The notes: generated by a model not told the origin, from the sequence alone. A stretch of DNA of 64,000 nt from Aquabacter sp965279295 (GCA_965279295.1 CBDIHQ010000016.1), one strand, 5' to 3'. Counted from the first letter of the stretch, positions 8,027-17,206 are shown. Made by a program: numbers and translations.

Positions 8027-9714
8027 TCGCCCCCATCGCCGCCCCGATCGCTCCGCGCACCGGGGGGCAGCTCATCGTCGATCAATTGCTGGCCCAGAAG
8101 GTCGAGCGGATCACCTGCGTGCCCGGCGAGAGCTATCTCGCGGTTCTGGACGCGCTGCACGATGCCGCCATCGACGTAATGGTCTGCCGCAACGAGGGCG
8201 GCGCCGCGATGATGGCGGACGCCTACGGCAAGATGACCGGCCGGCCGGGCGTCTGCTTCGTGACGCGCGGCCCCGGCGCCACCAATGCCAGCGCCGGACT
8301 GCATATCGCCGCGCAGGATTCCACGCCGCTGATCCTGTTCGTCGGCCAGGTCAACACCGCTATGCGCGAGCGCGAGGCGTTCCAGGAGCTGGATTATCGC
8401 GCGGTGTTCGGCTCCATCGCCAAATGGGTGGTGGAGATCGACAGCCCGGAGCGGATTCCCGAGCTGGTAGCCCGCGCGTTCCGCGTCGCCCTTCAGGGCC
8501 GCCCCGGCCCGGTGGTGGTGGCGCTGCCGGAGAATGTGCTCACCGACCTCGCCGCAGTGGCGGACGCGCCCTATGTGGAGCCCTCCGAGCCCTATCCCGC
8601 GCCCGAGGCCATGGCGCGGCTCGCCGAGATGCTGCGCGAGGCTGAGCGCCCGCTGGTTATCCTCGGCGGCACGCGCTGGACACAGCAGGCGCGAGATACC
8701 CTGGCGGATTTCGCGGCGCGCTGTGCGCTGCCCATCGCCACCTCGTTCCGACGCGCCGACCGCTTTCCCTCCGACCACCCCTGCTATGTCGGCGATGTCG
8801 GCATCTCGCCCAACCCTAAGCTGGCGGAGCGGGTGAAATCGGCGGACCTGCTGGTGCTATTGGGCGCGCGCATGTCGGAGATGCCGTCCTCCTCCTACAC
8901 GCTCATCGATATTCCCAACCCGCACCAGAAGCTGGTGCAGGTGCATCCCGGTGCCGAGGAACTGGGCAAGGTCTACCAGCCCGAACTGGCTATAGAGGCA
9001 ACCCCTGGCGCCTTCGCTGCGGCGCTTGCCGCGCTGCCGGCGCCGCCGCAGGGCAAGTGGGAGGACGACACCCGCGCCGGGCATGCGCAATTCCTCGCCT
9101 GGACAGAGACGCCAGCCAAGCTGCCGGGGGACTTCCAATATGGCGAGGTGGTGAAAGCGCTCAGCGCGCAGCTTCCGCCTGACACCATCATCTGCAACGG
9201 CGCGGGAAATTACGCGACCTGGCTGCACCGCTACTTCCGCTTCCGCACCGGCGGCATCCAGCTTGCGCCGACCTCCGGCTCGATGGGCTATGGCATCCCG
9301 GCCGGCGTCATGGCGAAGCGCCAGTTCCCGGAGCGCACGGTGATCGCGTTCGCGGGCGACGGCTGCTACCTCATGAACGGTCAGGAGTTCGCCACCGCCG
9401 TTCACTACAAGATCCCGGTCATCATGGTGGTGGTGGACAACGGCATGTACGGGACCATCCGCATGCACCAGGAGCGGGAATATCCCGGCCGTGTCTCCGC
9501 CACCCGCCTGACCAACCCCGACTTCGCCGCCTATGCCCGCGCGTTCGGCGGCCATGGCGAGACCGTGCTGAAAACGGAAGATTTCTTTCCTGCCTTCGCC
9601 CGCGCCCAGGCGAGCGGGCTGCCCGCGATCCTCCATTGCCGGCTGGACCCGGAGGCCATCACCCCGGCACGCACCCTCAGCGCGATCCGCGAAGAGGCGT
9701 TGGCAAAGCACTAA
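8023..9714 (+). CDS. Thiamine-pyrophosphate enzyme, acetolactate-synthase-like
   Basis: 563 residues with the three-domain layout of the POX/AHAS family. The N-terminal pyrimidine-binding domain has the catalytic Glu58 in VCRNEGGAAMMADAYGK. A central domain (residues about 200-330) follows, then a C-terminal TPP domain with GDGCYLMNGQEF at about residue 444, ending with the metal-binding Asn in VVVDNGMYG. It probably decarboxylates a 2-oxo acid or makes a C-C bond; the exact substrate is not visible. ATG 8023 overlaps the CoA-transferase stop. The neighbourhood (ALDH, CoA-transferase, FAD monooxygenase) suggests a catabolic pathway, possibly of an aromatic or amino-acid-derived acid; that is inference. 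Confidence 0.88.
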   Translation: MIAPIAAPIAPRTGGQLIVDQLLAQKVERITCVPGESYLAVLDALHDAAIDVMVCRNEGGAAMMADAYGKMTGRPGVCFVTRGPGATNASAGLHIAAQDSTPLILFVGQVNTAMREREAFQELDYRAVFGSIAKWVVEIDSPERIPELVARAFRVALQGRPGPVVVALPENVLTDLAAVADAPYVEPSEPYPAPEAMARLAEMLREAERPLVILGGTRWTQQARDTLADFAARCALPIATSFRRADRFPSDHPCYVGDVGISPNPKLAERVKSADLLVLLGARMSEMPSSSYTLIDIPNPHQKLVQVHPGAEELGKVYQPELAIEATPGAFAAALAALPAPPQGKWEDDTRAGHAQFLAWTETPAKLPGDFQYGEVVKALSAQLPPDTIICNGAGNYATWLHRYFRFRTGGIQLAPTSGSMGYGIPAGVMAKRQFPERTVIAFAGDGCYLMNGQEFATAVHYKIPVIMVVVDNGMYGTIRMHQEREYPGRVSATRLTNPDFAAYARAFGGHGETVLKTEDFFPAFARAQASGLPAILHCRLDPEAITPARTLSAIREEALAKH

Positions 9715-9743
9715 GGCGCGGGTGTCGCACAAAGGAGACTGAT

Positions 9744-11348
9744 ATGGCGGATGTCCTCGTGGTGGGTGCCGGGCCGGTGGGCCTTACGCTGGCATCCGAA
9801 CTGGCGCGCCACGGTGCCAGTGTCCGCATCATCGAAAAACTGGCGGCGCCGCTGCCCTACTGCCGGGCCATCGGCGTCACGCCGCGCACCCTCGAAGTCT
9901 ATGAAGACATGGGGATTGCCCGGCCGATGATCGATGCCGGGCTGTGGCTGTCCGGCACGCGGCTGATGGTGGCGGGCGGGCCGACCCGCGATGCCATGGT
10001 CGATCTTGCCGACCTTCCCTATTCCAGCCTGGGCGTGCCCCAGGGCGAGACCGAGCGCGTCCTGGCCGAGCACCTCGCTGGCTTCGGCATCAAGGTGGAA
10101 CGGGGCGTGCGCCTTATCTCCTTCACCCAGGCCGGCGAGAAGGTGCGGGTGGATCTGGAAGGGCCGTCCGGGGCAGATTTCGACCATGTGCGCTATGTGG
10201 TCGGCTGCGATGGCGCGCATTCGGTGGTGCGCCACCATGTCGGCATTTCGTTCGAGGGCGAAGCCTTCCCCATGCCCTTCATGCTGGGTGATGTGCATCT
10301 GGACTGGCCGGAGGGCGGCGTTCTTCCGCGCGGCATGGCGTTGCGTGCGATGCGCTTGCGCGAGAACGACGCACCGGACCTGTTTATCGCCATTCCGCTG
10401 CCGGAGCATGGCCGCTATCGCGTCTCCATGCTCGCCGCCGAGAGCCTTGTGGCGCCCGCGGGAGATGATGTGGCCCACGGTATCCAGTCCGAGCGGCCCG
10501 GCCCTTCGCTGGCGGACATCCAGGCGGCGGCGGACCGGGTGCTGCCGAACCCGCCGGTGGCCAGCGACCTGCGCTGGTCCTCCCAATTCCGCATCTCCAT
10601 GCGCCTCGCCGGCCGCTATCGCGTCGGCAATGCCTTCATCGCCGGGGATGCCGCCCACATTCATCCGCCCACCGGCGGGCAGGGCATGAACACCGGCATC
10701 CAGGACGCCTACAACCTCGCCTGGAAGCTGGCGCTGGTGTTGAAGGGCATCGCTGCGCCGGCCTTGCTCGACAGCTATGAGGCCGAGCGCCAGCCGGTGG
10801 CGGAAGATGTCATCGCCCGGACGGTGGAAGAGAGCATCAATCTCGGCCGCTCCAGCAAGCCCGTGGATCGTCTGGGCAATACCCAGATGCGGGTGACATA
10901 TCGCGGTAGCGCCATCGTGCGCCAGGACGGCGCGGCACCCCATGAAGCCTCACCCGAGGCCGGGGACCGGGCGCCCGACGTGATGGGCCTGCGCCGCAAC
11001 GGCGTCGGCTTCGATCTGCGCCTGTTCGACCTACTGCGCGGCACCACCCATGTGTTGCTATGTGCGGTCGCGGACGAGACGGCGTGCGCCGCGCTGGAGG
11101 CCGAGGCACGAGGCCTTTTTGCGCTTGGCCTGCCGCTGCGTGTGGTCGCGGTGACACCAAGCGATACCACGCTTCCCGATCCCGTCGGCATCGCTTTGGT
11201 GCGCGACGCGCAAGATGGTTTTGCTCACCAATACGGCACCGGCGCCTGGCTGGTCCGACCTGACGGCCATGTCGCTTGGTACGGCCAACGCTGCGATGGC
11301 GCGGCATTGCCGGGCTTCCTGCGCGAGACACTCGGGCTTACGCGCTGA
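9744..11348 (+). CDS. FAD-dependent monooxygenase (aromatic-ring hydroxylase type)
   Basis: About 534 residues with the three signatures of group A flavoprotein hydroxylases: GAGPVGLTLASELARHG near the start, the DG motif VGCDGAHSVVRHHVGI in the middle, and GDAAHIHPPTGGQGMNTGIQDA for FAD ribityl binding. The thioredoxin-like C-terminal tail (residues about 420-530) is like phenol 2-monooxygenase/PheA or MhpA relatives. It would hydroxylate an aromatic or similar substrate using NAD(P)H and O2. AAAGGAG lies seven bases before ATG 9744. It is the last gene of the catabolic-looking group and ends about 70 bp before the left prophage repeat. Confidence 0.88.
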   Translation: MADVLVVGAGPVGLTLASELARHGASVRIIEKLAAPLPYCRAIGVTPRTLEVYEDMGIARPMIDAGLWLSGTRLMVAGGPTRDAMVDLADLPYSSLGVPQGETERVLAEHLAGFGIKVERGVRLISFTQAGEKVRVDLEGPSGADFDHVRYVVGCDGAHSVVRHHVGISFEGEAFPMPFMLGDVHLDWPEGGVLPRGMALRAMRLRENDAPDLFIAIPLPEHGRYRVSMLAAESLVAPAGDDVAHGIQSERPGPSLADIQAAADRVLPNPPVASDLRWSSQFRISMRLAGRYRVGNAFIAGDAAHIHPPTGGQGMNTGIQDAYNLAWKLALVLKGIAAPALLDSYEAERQPVAEDVIARTVEESINLGRSSKPVDRLGNTQMRVTYRGSAIVRQDGAAPHEASPEAGDRAPDVMGLRRNGVGFDLRLFDLLRGTTHVLLCAVADETACAALEAEARGLFALGLPLRVVAVTPSDTTLPDPVGIALVRDAQDGFAHQYGTGAWLVRPDGHVAWYGQRCDGAALPGFLRETLGLTR

Positions 11349-11421
11349 AACGGTCTTGAACGCGTACGGGGCCAGCGCGTTCGGAGGGCCGAAAGATTAG
11401 CCGTGCTTGAATGATTTGGCT

Positions 11422-11442
11422 GAAATGGCTGGGGGACTAGGA
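11422..11442. repeat. Left attachment site (attL core)
   Basis: This 21-bp segment (GAAATGGCTG... ending ACTAGGA) is identical to 28179-28199. It is a copy of the tRNA-Gln 3' end left at the far side of the element, as expected from integrase-mediated insertion into the tRNA gene. A 7-bp-arm hairpin (11358-11364 with 11376-11382) just outside it may mark the end of the monooxygenase transcript, but no T-run follows. Confidence 0.9.
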
Positions 11443-11492
11443 CTTTTTTACAACCGTTGAAATGGCTCTATTGTTGACTTCTTAGGCGAAAC

Positions 11493-11513
11493 TGTTACAC
11501 AAAACTGCTACAC
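11493..11513 (+). repeat. Candidate integrase arm-type sites, left arm
   Basis: Two TG(T/C)TACAC copies start at 11493 and 11506, 13 bp apart, about 50 bp inside attL and just before the integrase gene. The same motif with the same 13-bp spacing recurs inside attR at 28108-28128. Paired short direct repeats flanking the core in both arms are what arm-binding domains of tyrosine integrases recognise. This is inferred from pattern only. Confidence 0.55.
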
Positions 11514-11535
11514 ATTGCATTTTTTGACGGTATCT

Positions 11536-13293
11536 ATGTCCCTCCTGTCCGGCATCGTCACCCGCCCTGGTTCGAGAAAATTCTATGCCCGGCTGCGGGT
11601 GCCGGACGATCTCCGCGCCGTGCTCGGCAAGAGCGAGCTTTGGACGTCTCTGCGAACCACGGATAATGCCGAGGCGAAGAAATTAGGCACCCGGCAGCTC
11701 GCGGAATGGCATGAGCTTTTCGCCCAGCTACGTGCACGCAAGGAGCCGACCGAGGCTGAAGTTCGGGAAATGGTTTGGGCGCGCTACGTGGCGCTGATCG
11801 AGGGTGACGAGCGGTTCCGGCTCATCCAGCCGGACGAAGGCGACCTTGACGAGGTTTGGCGCATCCTCGAACGCGAGTACGTCGAACACGACCTGGGCGC
11901 CTTCCGCGTCTTCGAAATGATCCGCGATGGTGTGGCGCTGGACCAAGCCGAACGGGCCGAGCGTCTCAAGGTGTTAAGGGCCGAAGCCGCTCGCGGTCAC
12001 TCGCCATCCTCACTTGAGGAGGCTCACCAAGCCGCAGTCGCCGCTGGCATCGGCCTAGATAAGACATCGCTCGCCGCGCGTAAGCTCTCCGGCGCGTTCG
12101 CTCGTGCCGAGCTCGAAGCTCTCCGGCGCGCCGACGAACGGGACGCGGGCGATTGGACCGGTGCCCCTGCCGATCCGATCGTTAAGGCACCCGTGGGGCC
12201 GTCAACGACCGCCCCGAAGGGTGAAAAGCTCATGGAGCTGTTTGACCAGTTCCGGCGAGAGAAGGAAGCCTCCAAGGGGCACGACACTTGGGGACAGGAT
12301 CGAGGGATCATCCGGCGCTTCTCCGAGCACGTAGGCACTCACGTTAACGTCGGCACCATCGGTCGAAAGCACGTCCGGACGTTCAAGGCCGCGCTTTTCA
12401 ATTGGCCCACGAAGGTCGATCAAGTGGCCGAGTTTAAGGGCCTCAGCTTCGCTGCGGTCATAGCGAAGAACGCTAGCCTTCAGCGTCCGGTTATCGGCGA
12501 CAAAACGAAGAACCGATATTTGAGCGCGCTTTCAGCGTTCTGCGAATGGCTGACGGCGAACGACCACCTTCCACTAAATCCGGTTCGCGGGCAGTTTTTG
12601 GAAAAGTCGAAGGAGCGGAAGCGCATGCCGCTCACACCGGAGCACATGCGAACGCTCTTTACGTCGCCGCTGTATACTGGCTTCCAGCGGGAACGCAGGG
12701 AACACCTCGCAGGGAACGAGACCACACGGGATTGGCGTTTCTGGCTTCCCTTGTTGGCTGCATTCACGGGCGCCCGCCTGGGCGAGCTGGCCCAGCTCCA
12801 TGTCGCTGATATCCGCGAAATGCACGGCGTGTGGATCATCCACGTCACTGAGGAAGGCGAGGCCGGAAAGTCACTCAAGACGGCAGGCTCCGCGCGTATC
12901 GTCCCGTTGCACTCGGAGCTGGTGAAGCTAGGGTTCCTCACGTTCCATGCAGCGGCTGCAATTAGCGGTGAGACAAGGCTGTTCGCTAACCTCAAGCCGG
13001 ACGCTCGTGGCTTTCACTCGGGCGTGCCATCGAAGTTTTTCGGCGCGTATCTGAAGCATGTGGGGATTAAGAAAGACGCATCGCTAACGATCCATTCCTT
13101 CCGACATGCGACGGCGGACGCGTTCCGGAGGGCAGGGTACCTTGATGAATCCTTCGGCCCCCTACTCGGGCATACCAAGTCGAGCACGACCGGCAAATAC
13201 GGCATCGTTGCTGAAGGTCCACTGCTAGAGCGTGTGAGAATGATAGAGGCTATTAGCTATCCTGGCTTGGACCTGAAGCACCTCTATGCCTGA
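11536..13293 (+). CDS. Phage-type tyrosine integrase
   Basis: About 585 residues from ATG 11536. The N-terminus (SGIVTRPGSRKFYARLRVPDDLR...WTSLRTTDNAEAKKL) matches the DUF6538-type N-terminal region found in proteobacterial integrases. A core-binding domain (about 240-350) is followed by the catalytic domain with Arg414 in FTGARLGELAQL, the H-x-x-R box IHSFRHAT at about 520-526, LLGHTKSSTTGKYG and the nucleophile Tyr555. It should insert and remove the element at the tRNA-Gln core. It reads away from attL, and the tRNA is at the opposite end of the element. Confidence 0.93.
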   Translation: MSLLSGIVTRPGSRKFYARLRVPDDLRAVLGKSELWTSLRTTDNAEAKKLGTRQLAEWHELFAQLRARKEPTEAEVREMVWARYVALIEGDERFRLIQPDEGDLDEVWRILEREYVEHDLGAFRVFEMIRDGVALDQAERAERLKVLRAEAARGHSPSSLEEAHQAAVAAGIGLDKTSLAARKLSGAFARAELEALRRADERDAGDWTGAPADPIVKAPVGPSTTAPKGEKLMELFDQFRREKEASKGHDTWGQDRGIIRRFSEHVGTHVNVGTIGRKHVRTFKAALFNWPTKVDQVAEFKGLSFAAVIAKNASLQRPVIGDKTKNRYLSALSAFCEWLTANDHLPLNPVRGQFLEKSKERKRMPLTPEHMRTLFTSPLYTGFQRERREHLAGNETTRDWRFWLPLLAAFTGARLGELAQLHVADIREMHGVWIIHVTEEGEAGKSLKTAGSARIVPLHSELVKLGFLTFHAAAAISGETRLFANLKPDARGFHSGVPSKFFGAYLKHVGIKKDASLTIHSFRHATADAFRRAGYLDESFGPLLGHTKSSTTGKYGIVAEGPLLERVRMIEAISYPGLDLKHLYA

Positions 13294-13347
13294 CTTCATG
13301 TCGGGGCCAGCGGCGGGCTTGAGGCGGAAGCCGGAAGTGTGTCGTGG

Positions 13348-13602
13348 TCAGATGGGCTGAATGCTAGCAGCGGGATCAATATGAAGTGTGGCGCCGTTCT
13401 CGCTGCACCAATGTTCCAGTTCGCGCTTCAATTCAGGCCAAAGCGCACGCGCCCATTCCGGTGCACGTGAGGACCACTCTTTCTCGCTCGGAAGATAGGC
13501 GGATAACGCACCCATTGGCAGTTCCAGGACGAAGGAGCCATCACTTCCTGAAACCACCAGCTCTTCTTTCCAGCGCGGCTGAAATCGAAATTGGTTAGTC
13601 AT
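13348..13602 (-). CDS. Hypothetical small protein
   Basis: 84 residues, acidic overall and rich in Trp and Glu (MTNQFRFQPRWKEELVVSG, then LPSEKEWSSRAPEWARALWPELKRELEHW). I do not recognise the family and see no helix-turn-helix. It is read opposite to the integrase and to the head operon, and shares the 125-bp divergent region with the portal gene promoter. That position could suit a regulator, but nothing in the protein shows this. Confidence 0.55.
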   Translation of the reverse strand: MTNQFRFQPRWKEELVVSGSDGSFVLELPMGALSAYLPSEKEWSSRAPEWARALWPELKRELEHWCSENGATLHIDPAASIQPI

Positions 13603-13633
13603 GTGGGAAGTCTACGCCACGAGAGCAGAAACT

Positions 13634-13693
13634 CACTAGGAATTAGTGTCTAGGCATTTTGCCCTTTGTAGGATGATAATCTTGTTGTATAAT
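13634..13693 (+). promoter_or_regulatory. Candidate promoter and operator for the phage head operon
   Basis: A perfect TATAAT lies at 13688-13693 with TTGTAG 16 bp upstream, just before the portal gene. A small inverted repeat CACTA-GGAAT-TAGTG at 13634-13648 lies upstream of the -35 region and could be an operator. The surrounding DNA is clearly more AT-rich than the flanking genes. This is the only promoter-like site I see for the operon from 13728 to 23870. Confidence 0.5.
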
Positions 13694-13727
13694 AAAGCCA
13701 CCTTGAATTTAAGAGTGGCGTCAGAAA

Positions 13728-14936
13728 GTGGCAGGTTCAATCAAGTCGCGTTTCCGAGACTGGCTTAACAGCGACATCGAGATTAAGTCGTCCCTCGCCG
13801 AGCCTGAGAAGTGGCTTTCCAATCTTCTGGACGGAACCACTGGCGGAACTGGACCCGTCACCGCCTCAACGGCACTTCGTCATCCCGCCGCAGCCTGCGC
13901 TATCCGCGTCATCGCTGAAGCCGTGGCAACGCTTCCGGTCATCACCTACCGTCGCCTCGCGGATAACTCGAAGGAGCGGGCGACAGACCATCCGGTCTAC
14001 GGATTGCTCCACGACGACGCGAATGGCTGGCAATCGGCATTCGACCTGAAGCTCGCCGTCACCATCGACGCGCTCTCCCACGACAAGGGCGGCTTCGCTT
14101 ACGTTAATCGCGTGGGTGGCCGACCCGTCGAGCTTCTGAGGCTCGATCCGGCAAAGGTCGCCGTCGATTACTCGCCCATGGGCGAACCTTCGTACACCTT
14201 TGAAAACCGGGTCTTCGCGCGTGAAGATATCCTGCACGTCAGGGCGCCCGGTGGTGTGGCTCCCCTCACTACGGCGCGCGAGGCAATCGCCCTCGCAAAC
14301 CTAATGGAAAATCACGGCGCCGGCCTGTTCCGCAACGGCGCCCGCCCCTCCGGCGTCATCTCGCTTGAAGGCGATATCAACGCAACAACGCTAGCCGCAG
14401 TACGCGAAGCGTGGACTTCCGCCGTAGGTGTAGTAAAGCCCGGTGGCGTGGCCGTCCTCGACAAGAGCGCCAAGTACACGCCGCTGGCCTTTAGCTCGGT
14501 CGATAGCCAGTTTCTCGAACTGCGCACCTATCAGATCTTGGAAATTGCTCGCGCATTCCGCGTTCCCCCGCATATGTTGTATGAGCTTGATAGGGCAACA
14601 TGGTCTAATACGGGCGAAATGGGTCAGGCATTCCTAACCTATAGCCTTTTGCCCTGGCTAGAAGCCTGGACTTCCGCCATCCGCCGGGCCTGTTTCACGG
14701 CCGAAGAGCGAGCTGACTACATCCCGGAATTTTTGGTCGATGATCTCCTTCGCGCGGACCCGTTGAGCCGAGCAACGACAACGTCCACGCTCATTGCGTG
14801 TCGCGCTCTTTCTCCCAACGAGGCAAGGGCGATGGATGACCGCCCGCCCTATGACGGGGGCGATGAGTTCGTGAACCCGCACACGACAAGCGCCTCACAG
14901 CCGCCCGCACCGTCCCCGGTTGAGGAGGCCGCATGA
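13728..14936 (+). CDS. Phage portal protein, HK97 family
   Basis: 402 residues from GTG 13728. It shows the HK97-type portal pattern: ALRHPAAACAIRVIAEAVATLPVITYRR at the start, LRLDPAKVAVDYS in the middle, then ARAFRVPPHMLYELDRATWSNTGEMGQAFLTYSLLPWLEAW. Portals form the dodecameric ring through which DNA enters the capsid and to which connectors bind. The Pro-rich tail ends in a stop that overlaps the next ATG (ATGA). Confidence 0.92.
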   Translation: MAGSIKSRFRDWLNSDIEIKSSLAEPEKWLSNLLDGTTGGTGPVTASTALRHPAAACAIRVIAEAVATLPVITYRRLADNSKERATDHPVYGLLHDDANGWQSAFDLKLAVTIDALSHDKGGFAYVNRVGGRPVELLRLDPAKVAVDYSPMGEPSYTFENRVFAREDILHVRAPGGVAPLTTAREAIALANLMENHGAGLFRNGARPSGVISLEGDINATTLAAVREAWTSAVGVVKPGGVAVLDKSAKYTPLAFSSVDSQFLELRTYQILEIARAFRVPPHMLYELDRATWSNTGEMGQAFLTYSLLPWLEAWTSAIRRACFTAEERADYIPEFLVDDLLRADPLSRATTTSTLIACRALSPNEARAMDDRPPYDGGDEFVNPHTTSASQPPAPSPVEEAA

Positions 14937-15283
14937 CGTTGACCACGGCCCACATCGCTTTCTTCGGCGACGCAGAACAGACGTTCAAACTCACCCCGGT
15001 TTTGATTGTTGAGCTCGAAAACAAGGTCGGCGCCGGCATCGGCGCGATCTTCTCGCGCCTGACGGAGCGCGCCTTCCGCCATGGCGACATTCTCGAAACG
15101 ATCCGGCTCGGCCTGATCGGCGGCGGCATGCACCCGATGGGCGCCGCTCAAATGGTCACCACCTACGCAGCCGACCGCCCCCTCGCGGAAACGCTCCCGA
15201 TCGCCATCGGAATTCTCGACGCGACGTTCTTCGGCACGGCCGAAAAGCCCGAACCCAAGGAAGATGAGATCAACAATGGATAA
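14933..15283 (+). CDS. GTA-gp10-like / tail assembly chaperone family protein
   Basis: 116 residues. The pattern LTPVLIVELENKVGAGIGAIFSRLTERAFRHGDILETIRLGLIGGG, with the conserved DILETIRLGLIGGG block, is that of the gene transfer agent family (Phage_TAC_11, GTA-gp10) proteins, which in GTA-like siphoviruses lie between the tail tube and tape-measure genes. Here it lies immediately after portal, far from the tape measure. Start and stop overlap its neighbours, so it is cotranslated with portal. Confidence 0.75.
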   Translation: MTLTTAHIAFFGDAEQTFKLTPVLIVELENKVGAGIGAIFSRLTERAFRHGDILETIRLGLIGGGMHPMGAAQMVTTYAADRPLAETLPIAIGILDATFFGTAEKPEPKEDEINNG

Positions 15284-15536
15284 TGCCAAGGTTGAACTGC
15301 AAGACACCCCCCAGGCACGCGAGGCGTTGGAAGCAATTTTCAAAATTGCCATGTCTCATTTGATCGAAAAGCATGAGGCTGAATTTGATCGGCTTCTAGA
15401 AGACGAACTCGACCGGCATATGGTCATATCTATTGTTGATCGAGATGCATCGGTAACACTGCAAACTCCATCGCTTCTGCCGATAACGTTCAACATTGAT
15501 AATTTTTGGAACAAAGCCAAGAGCGAAGCGGCCTAA
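15276..15536 (+). CDS. Hypothetical phage protein
   Basis: About 86 residues from ATG 15276 (MDNAKVELQDTPQAREALEAIFKIAMSHLIEKHEAEFDRLL...); an in-frame ATG at 15264 is also possible. It is mostly helical and acidic, with no motif I recognise. It overlaps the ends of both neighbours (its TAA shares a base with the protease ATG), so it belongs to the head operon. Its base composition is less GC-rich than that of its neighbours. Confidence 0.6.
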   Translation: MDNAKVELQDTPQAREALEAIFKIAMSHLIEKHEAEFDRLLEDELDRHMVISIVDRDASVTLQTPSLLPITFNIDNFWNKAKSEAA

Positions 15537-16042
15537 TGGATCGCTTCTACTTTGAGACCAAAATCCTCGTGGACGACGCGGGCGCCATCGAGGGCCTCGC
15601 GTGGCCCTTCGGCTCCCCCGACCGGGTCGGCGACGTGATCGAGAAAGGCGCCTTTAGCGGCGCCTCCCTCCCGCTCCCGATGTTGTTCGGCCACGACATG
15701 AACGACCCCGTAGGCGCCTGGACCGAAGCCGTTGAGGCGGAAGACGGACTGCGCCTCAAGGGCCGTCTCTTGGTCGATGACGTGGCCCGCGCTCGTGAAG
15801 TCCGCGCCCTGGTGCAGTCTGGAGCAGTGCGCGGCCTCTCTATCGGCTTCGTCACGCGGAAAGCCATGCCCCGGAAGGGTGGGCGAACCATCACTGACCT
15901 TCAGCTTTTGGAATGCTCCCTGGTGAGCATCCCCATGCACCCCGGCGCACGGGTCACCAGCGCCAAATCCGCAATTCACGCCCTGGCAATTGCTGCGGCG
16001 CTTAACGGCGCCGCGCGCGCAATCTCCGAAGGAAAACACTGA
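15536..16042 (+). CDS. HK97-family prohead protease
   Basis: 168 residues. The fold-defining motifs of peptidase family S78 are present: GLAWPFGSPDRVGDVIEKGAF, catalytic His53 in LFGHDMNDPVG and Ser102 in VRGLSIGF, then LLECSLVSIPMHPGA. The enzyme removes the scaffold (delta) region of the capsid protein during maturation. It lies directly before the capsid gene with a one-base overlap (TGATG), the usual arrangement. Confidence 0.93.
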   Translation: MDRFYFETKILVDDAGAIEGLAWPFGSPDRVGDVIEKGAFSGASLPLPMLFGHDMNDPVGAWTEAVEAEDGLRLKGRLLVDDVARAREVRALVQSGAVRGLSIGFVTRKAMPRKGGRTITDLQLLECSLVSIPMHPGARVTSAKSAIHALAIAAALNGAARAISEGKH

Positions 16043-17202
16043 TGATTCATTCTGTACCGGCGCCTGTCGGCGTCGAGCTCAAGGGCGAGGAAGACGATCT
16101 CGATTCCGTCGTCTTGAAGGCCATTGAAACCTTCAAGGGCGAAGTTGGCGCTCGCTTCGAGAAGGTCGAGACCAAGTCCGGCGAGGCCGAGAAAATCACC
16201 GCCCGCCTCGACAAGATCGAAGCGAAGATGAACCGCCCTGGCTCCGGTGAGACCAAGGAAGGCCCTTCGGTCGAGGCAAAAGCGTTCGGTACCTACTTGC
16301 GCGTCGGTGCGCAGAACCTGGGCGCCGATGAGCGCAAGGCCCTGACGGTCGCCACCAATGCCGCTGCCGGCTATCTCGCCCCAACCGAGTTCGGCATGGA
16401 GATTCTGAAGCGGCTCCGCGAGGTTTCCCCGGTCCGCCAGTTCGCCAAGGTCATCACCATCGGCGGCAAGGAAATCACCTATCCCCGGCGCACGGGTTCG
16501 ACGGCCGCGACTTGGGTTAGCGAGGTGGCTGACCGCACCGCAAGCGGCCCCACCTATGAGCAGGTGACGCTCACTCCCTATGAGCTGGCGACTTTCGTGG
16601 AAGTCTCGGGTCAGCTTCTCGAAGACAATGTGTACAACCTCGAAGGCGAACTGACCTCTGACCTCGCCGAATCCTTCGCCATCGCGGAAGGAACCGCTTT
16701 CGTCTCTGGCGATGGCACGGGCAAGCCCAAGGGCATCCTTGCTGCTTCCGGCATCACTCAGATTGTCTCCGGCAACGCCAGCACCCTTGGCAGCAATCCG
16801 GCCGACCTTCTGATCGATATGTTCAGCAAGCTCCCGGCAGTCCACGCACAGGCCGGCGCCTGGGCGATGAACCGTAACACTCTCGCGTCCCTGCGGAAGC
16901 TGAAGGACACGACCGGTCAGTACCTTTGGCAGCCCGGCCTTCAGGCAGGCCAGCCCGGCACCTTGCTCGGTCGCCCGATCATCGAAATGGTGGACATGCC
17001 GGACATTGCGGCGAACGCCTTCCCCATCGTCTTCGGCGATTGGTCCGGTTACCGCATCGTCGATCGCGTGGACATGAGCATTCTCGCAGACCCTTACACG
17101 AAGGCTGTGAATGGCATCTATGTCTTCCACGCCCGCAAGCGTGTGGGTGGCGACGTGACGAACCCTGACAGGTTCGTGAAGCTCAAGATCGCGGCTTCCT
17201 GA
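16042..17202 (+). CDS. Major capsid protein, HK97 fold
   Basis: 386 residues. The first about 100 form a charged helical region (LDSVVLKAIETFKGEVGARFEKVETKSGEAEKI), the delta/scaffold segment expected to be cut by the upstream protease. The capsid body follows: AAAGYLAPTEFGMEILKRL, SPVRQFAKVITIGGKEITYPR, FVEVSGQLLED, EGTAFVSGDGTGKPKGIL and IVFGDWSGYRIVDRVDMSI, all typical of HK97-type coat proteins. The HK97-fold capsid and the integrase support a caudovirus origin. Confidence 0.95.
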   Translation: MIHSVPAPVGVELKGEEDDLDSVVLKAIETFKGEVGARFEKVETKSGEAEKITARLDKIEAKMNRPGSGETKEGPSVEAKAFGTYLRVGAQNLGADERKALTVATNAAAGYLAPTEFGMEILKRLREVSPVRQFAKVITIGGKEITYPRRTGSTAATWVSEVADRTASGPTYEQVTLTPYELATFVEVSGQLLEDNVYNLEGELTSDLAESFAIAEGTAFVSGDGTGKPKGILAASGITQIVSGNASTLGSNPADLLIDMFSKLPAVHAQAGAWAMNRNTLASLRKLKDTTGQYLWQPGLQAGQPGTLLGRPIIEMVDMPDIAANAFPIVFGDWSGYRIVDRVDMSILADPYTKAVNGIYVFHARKRVGGDVTNPDRFVKLKIAAS

Positions 17203-17206
17203 CGCC

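Noticed and set aside
11358..11382. Hairpin between the monooxygenase stop and attL, considered as a terminator
   Set aside because: The 7-bp stem is followed by no T-run; it is noted with attL but not called a terminator.
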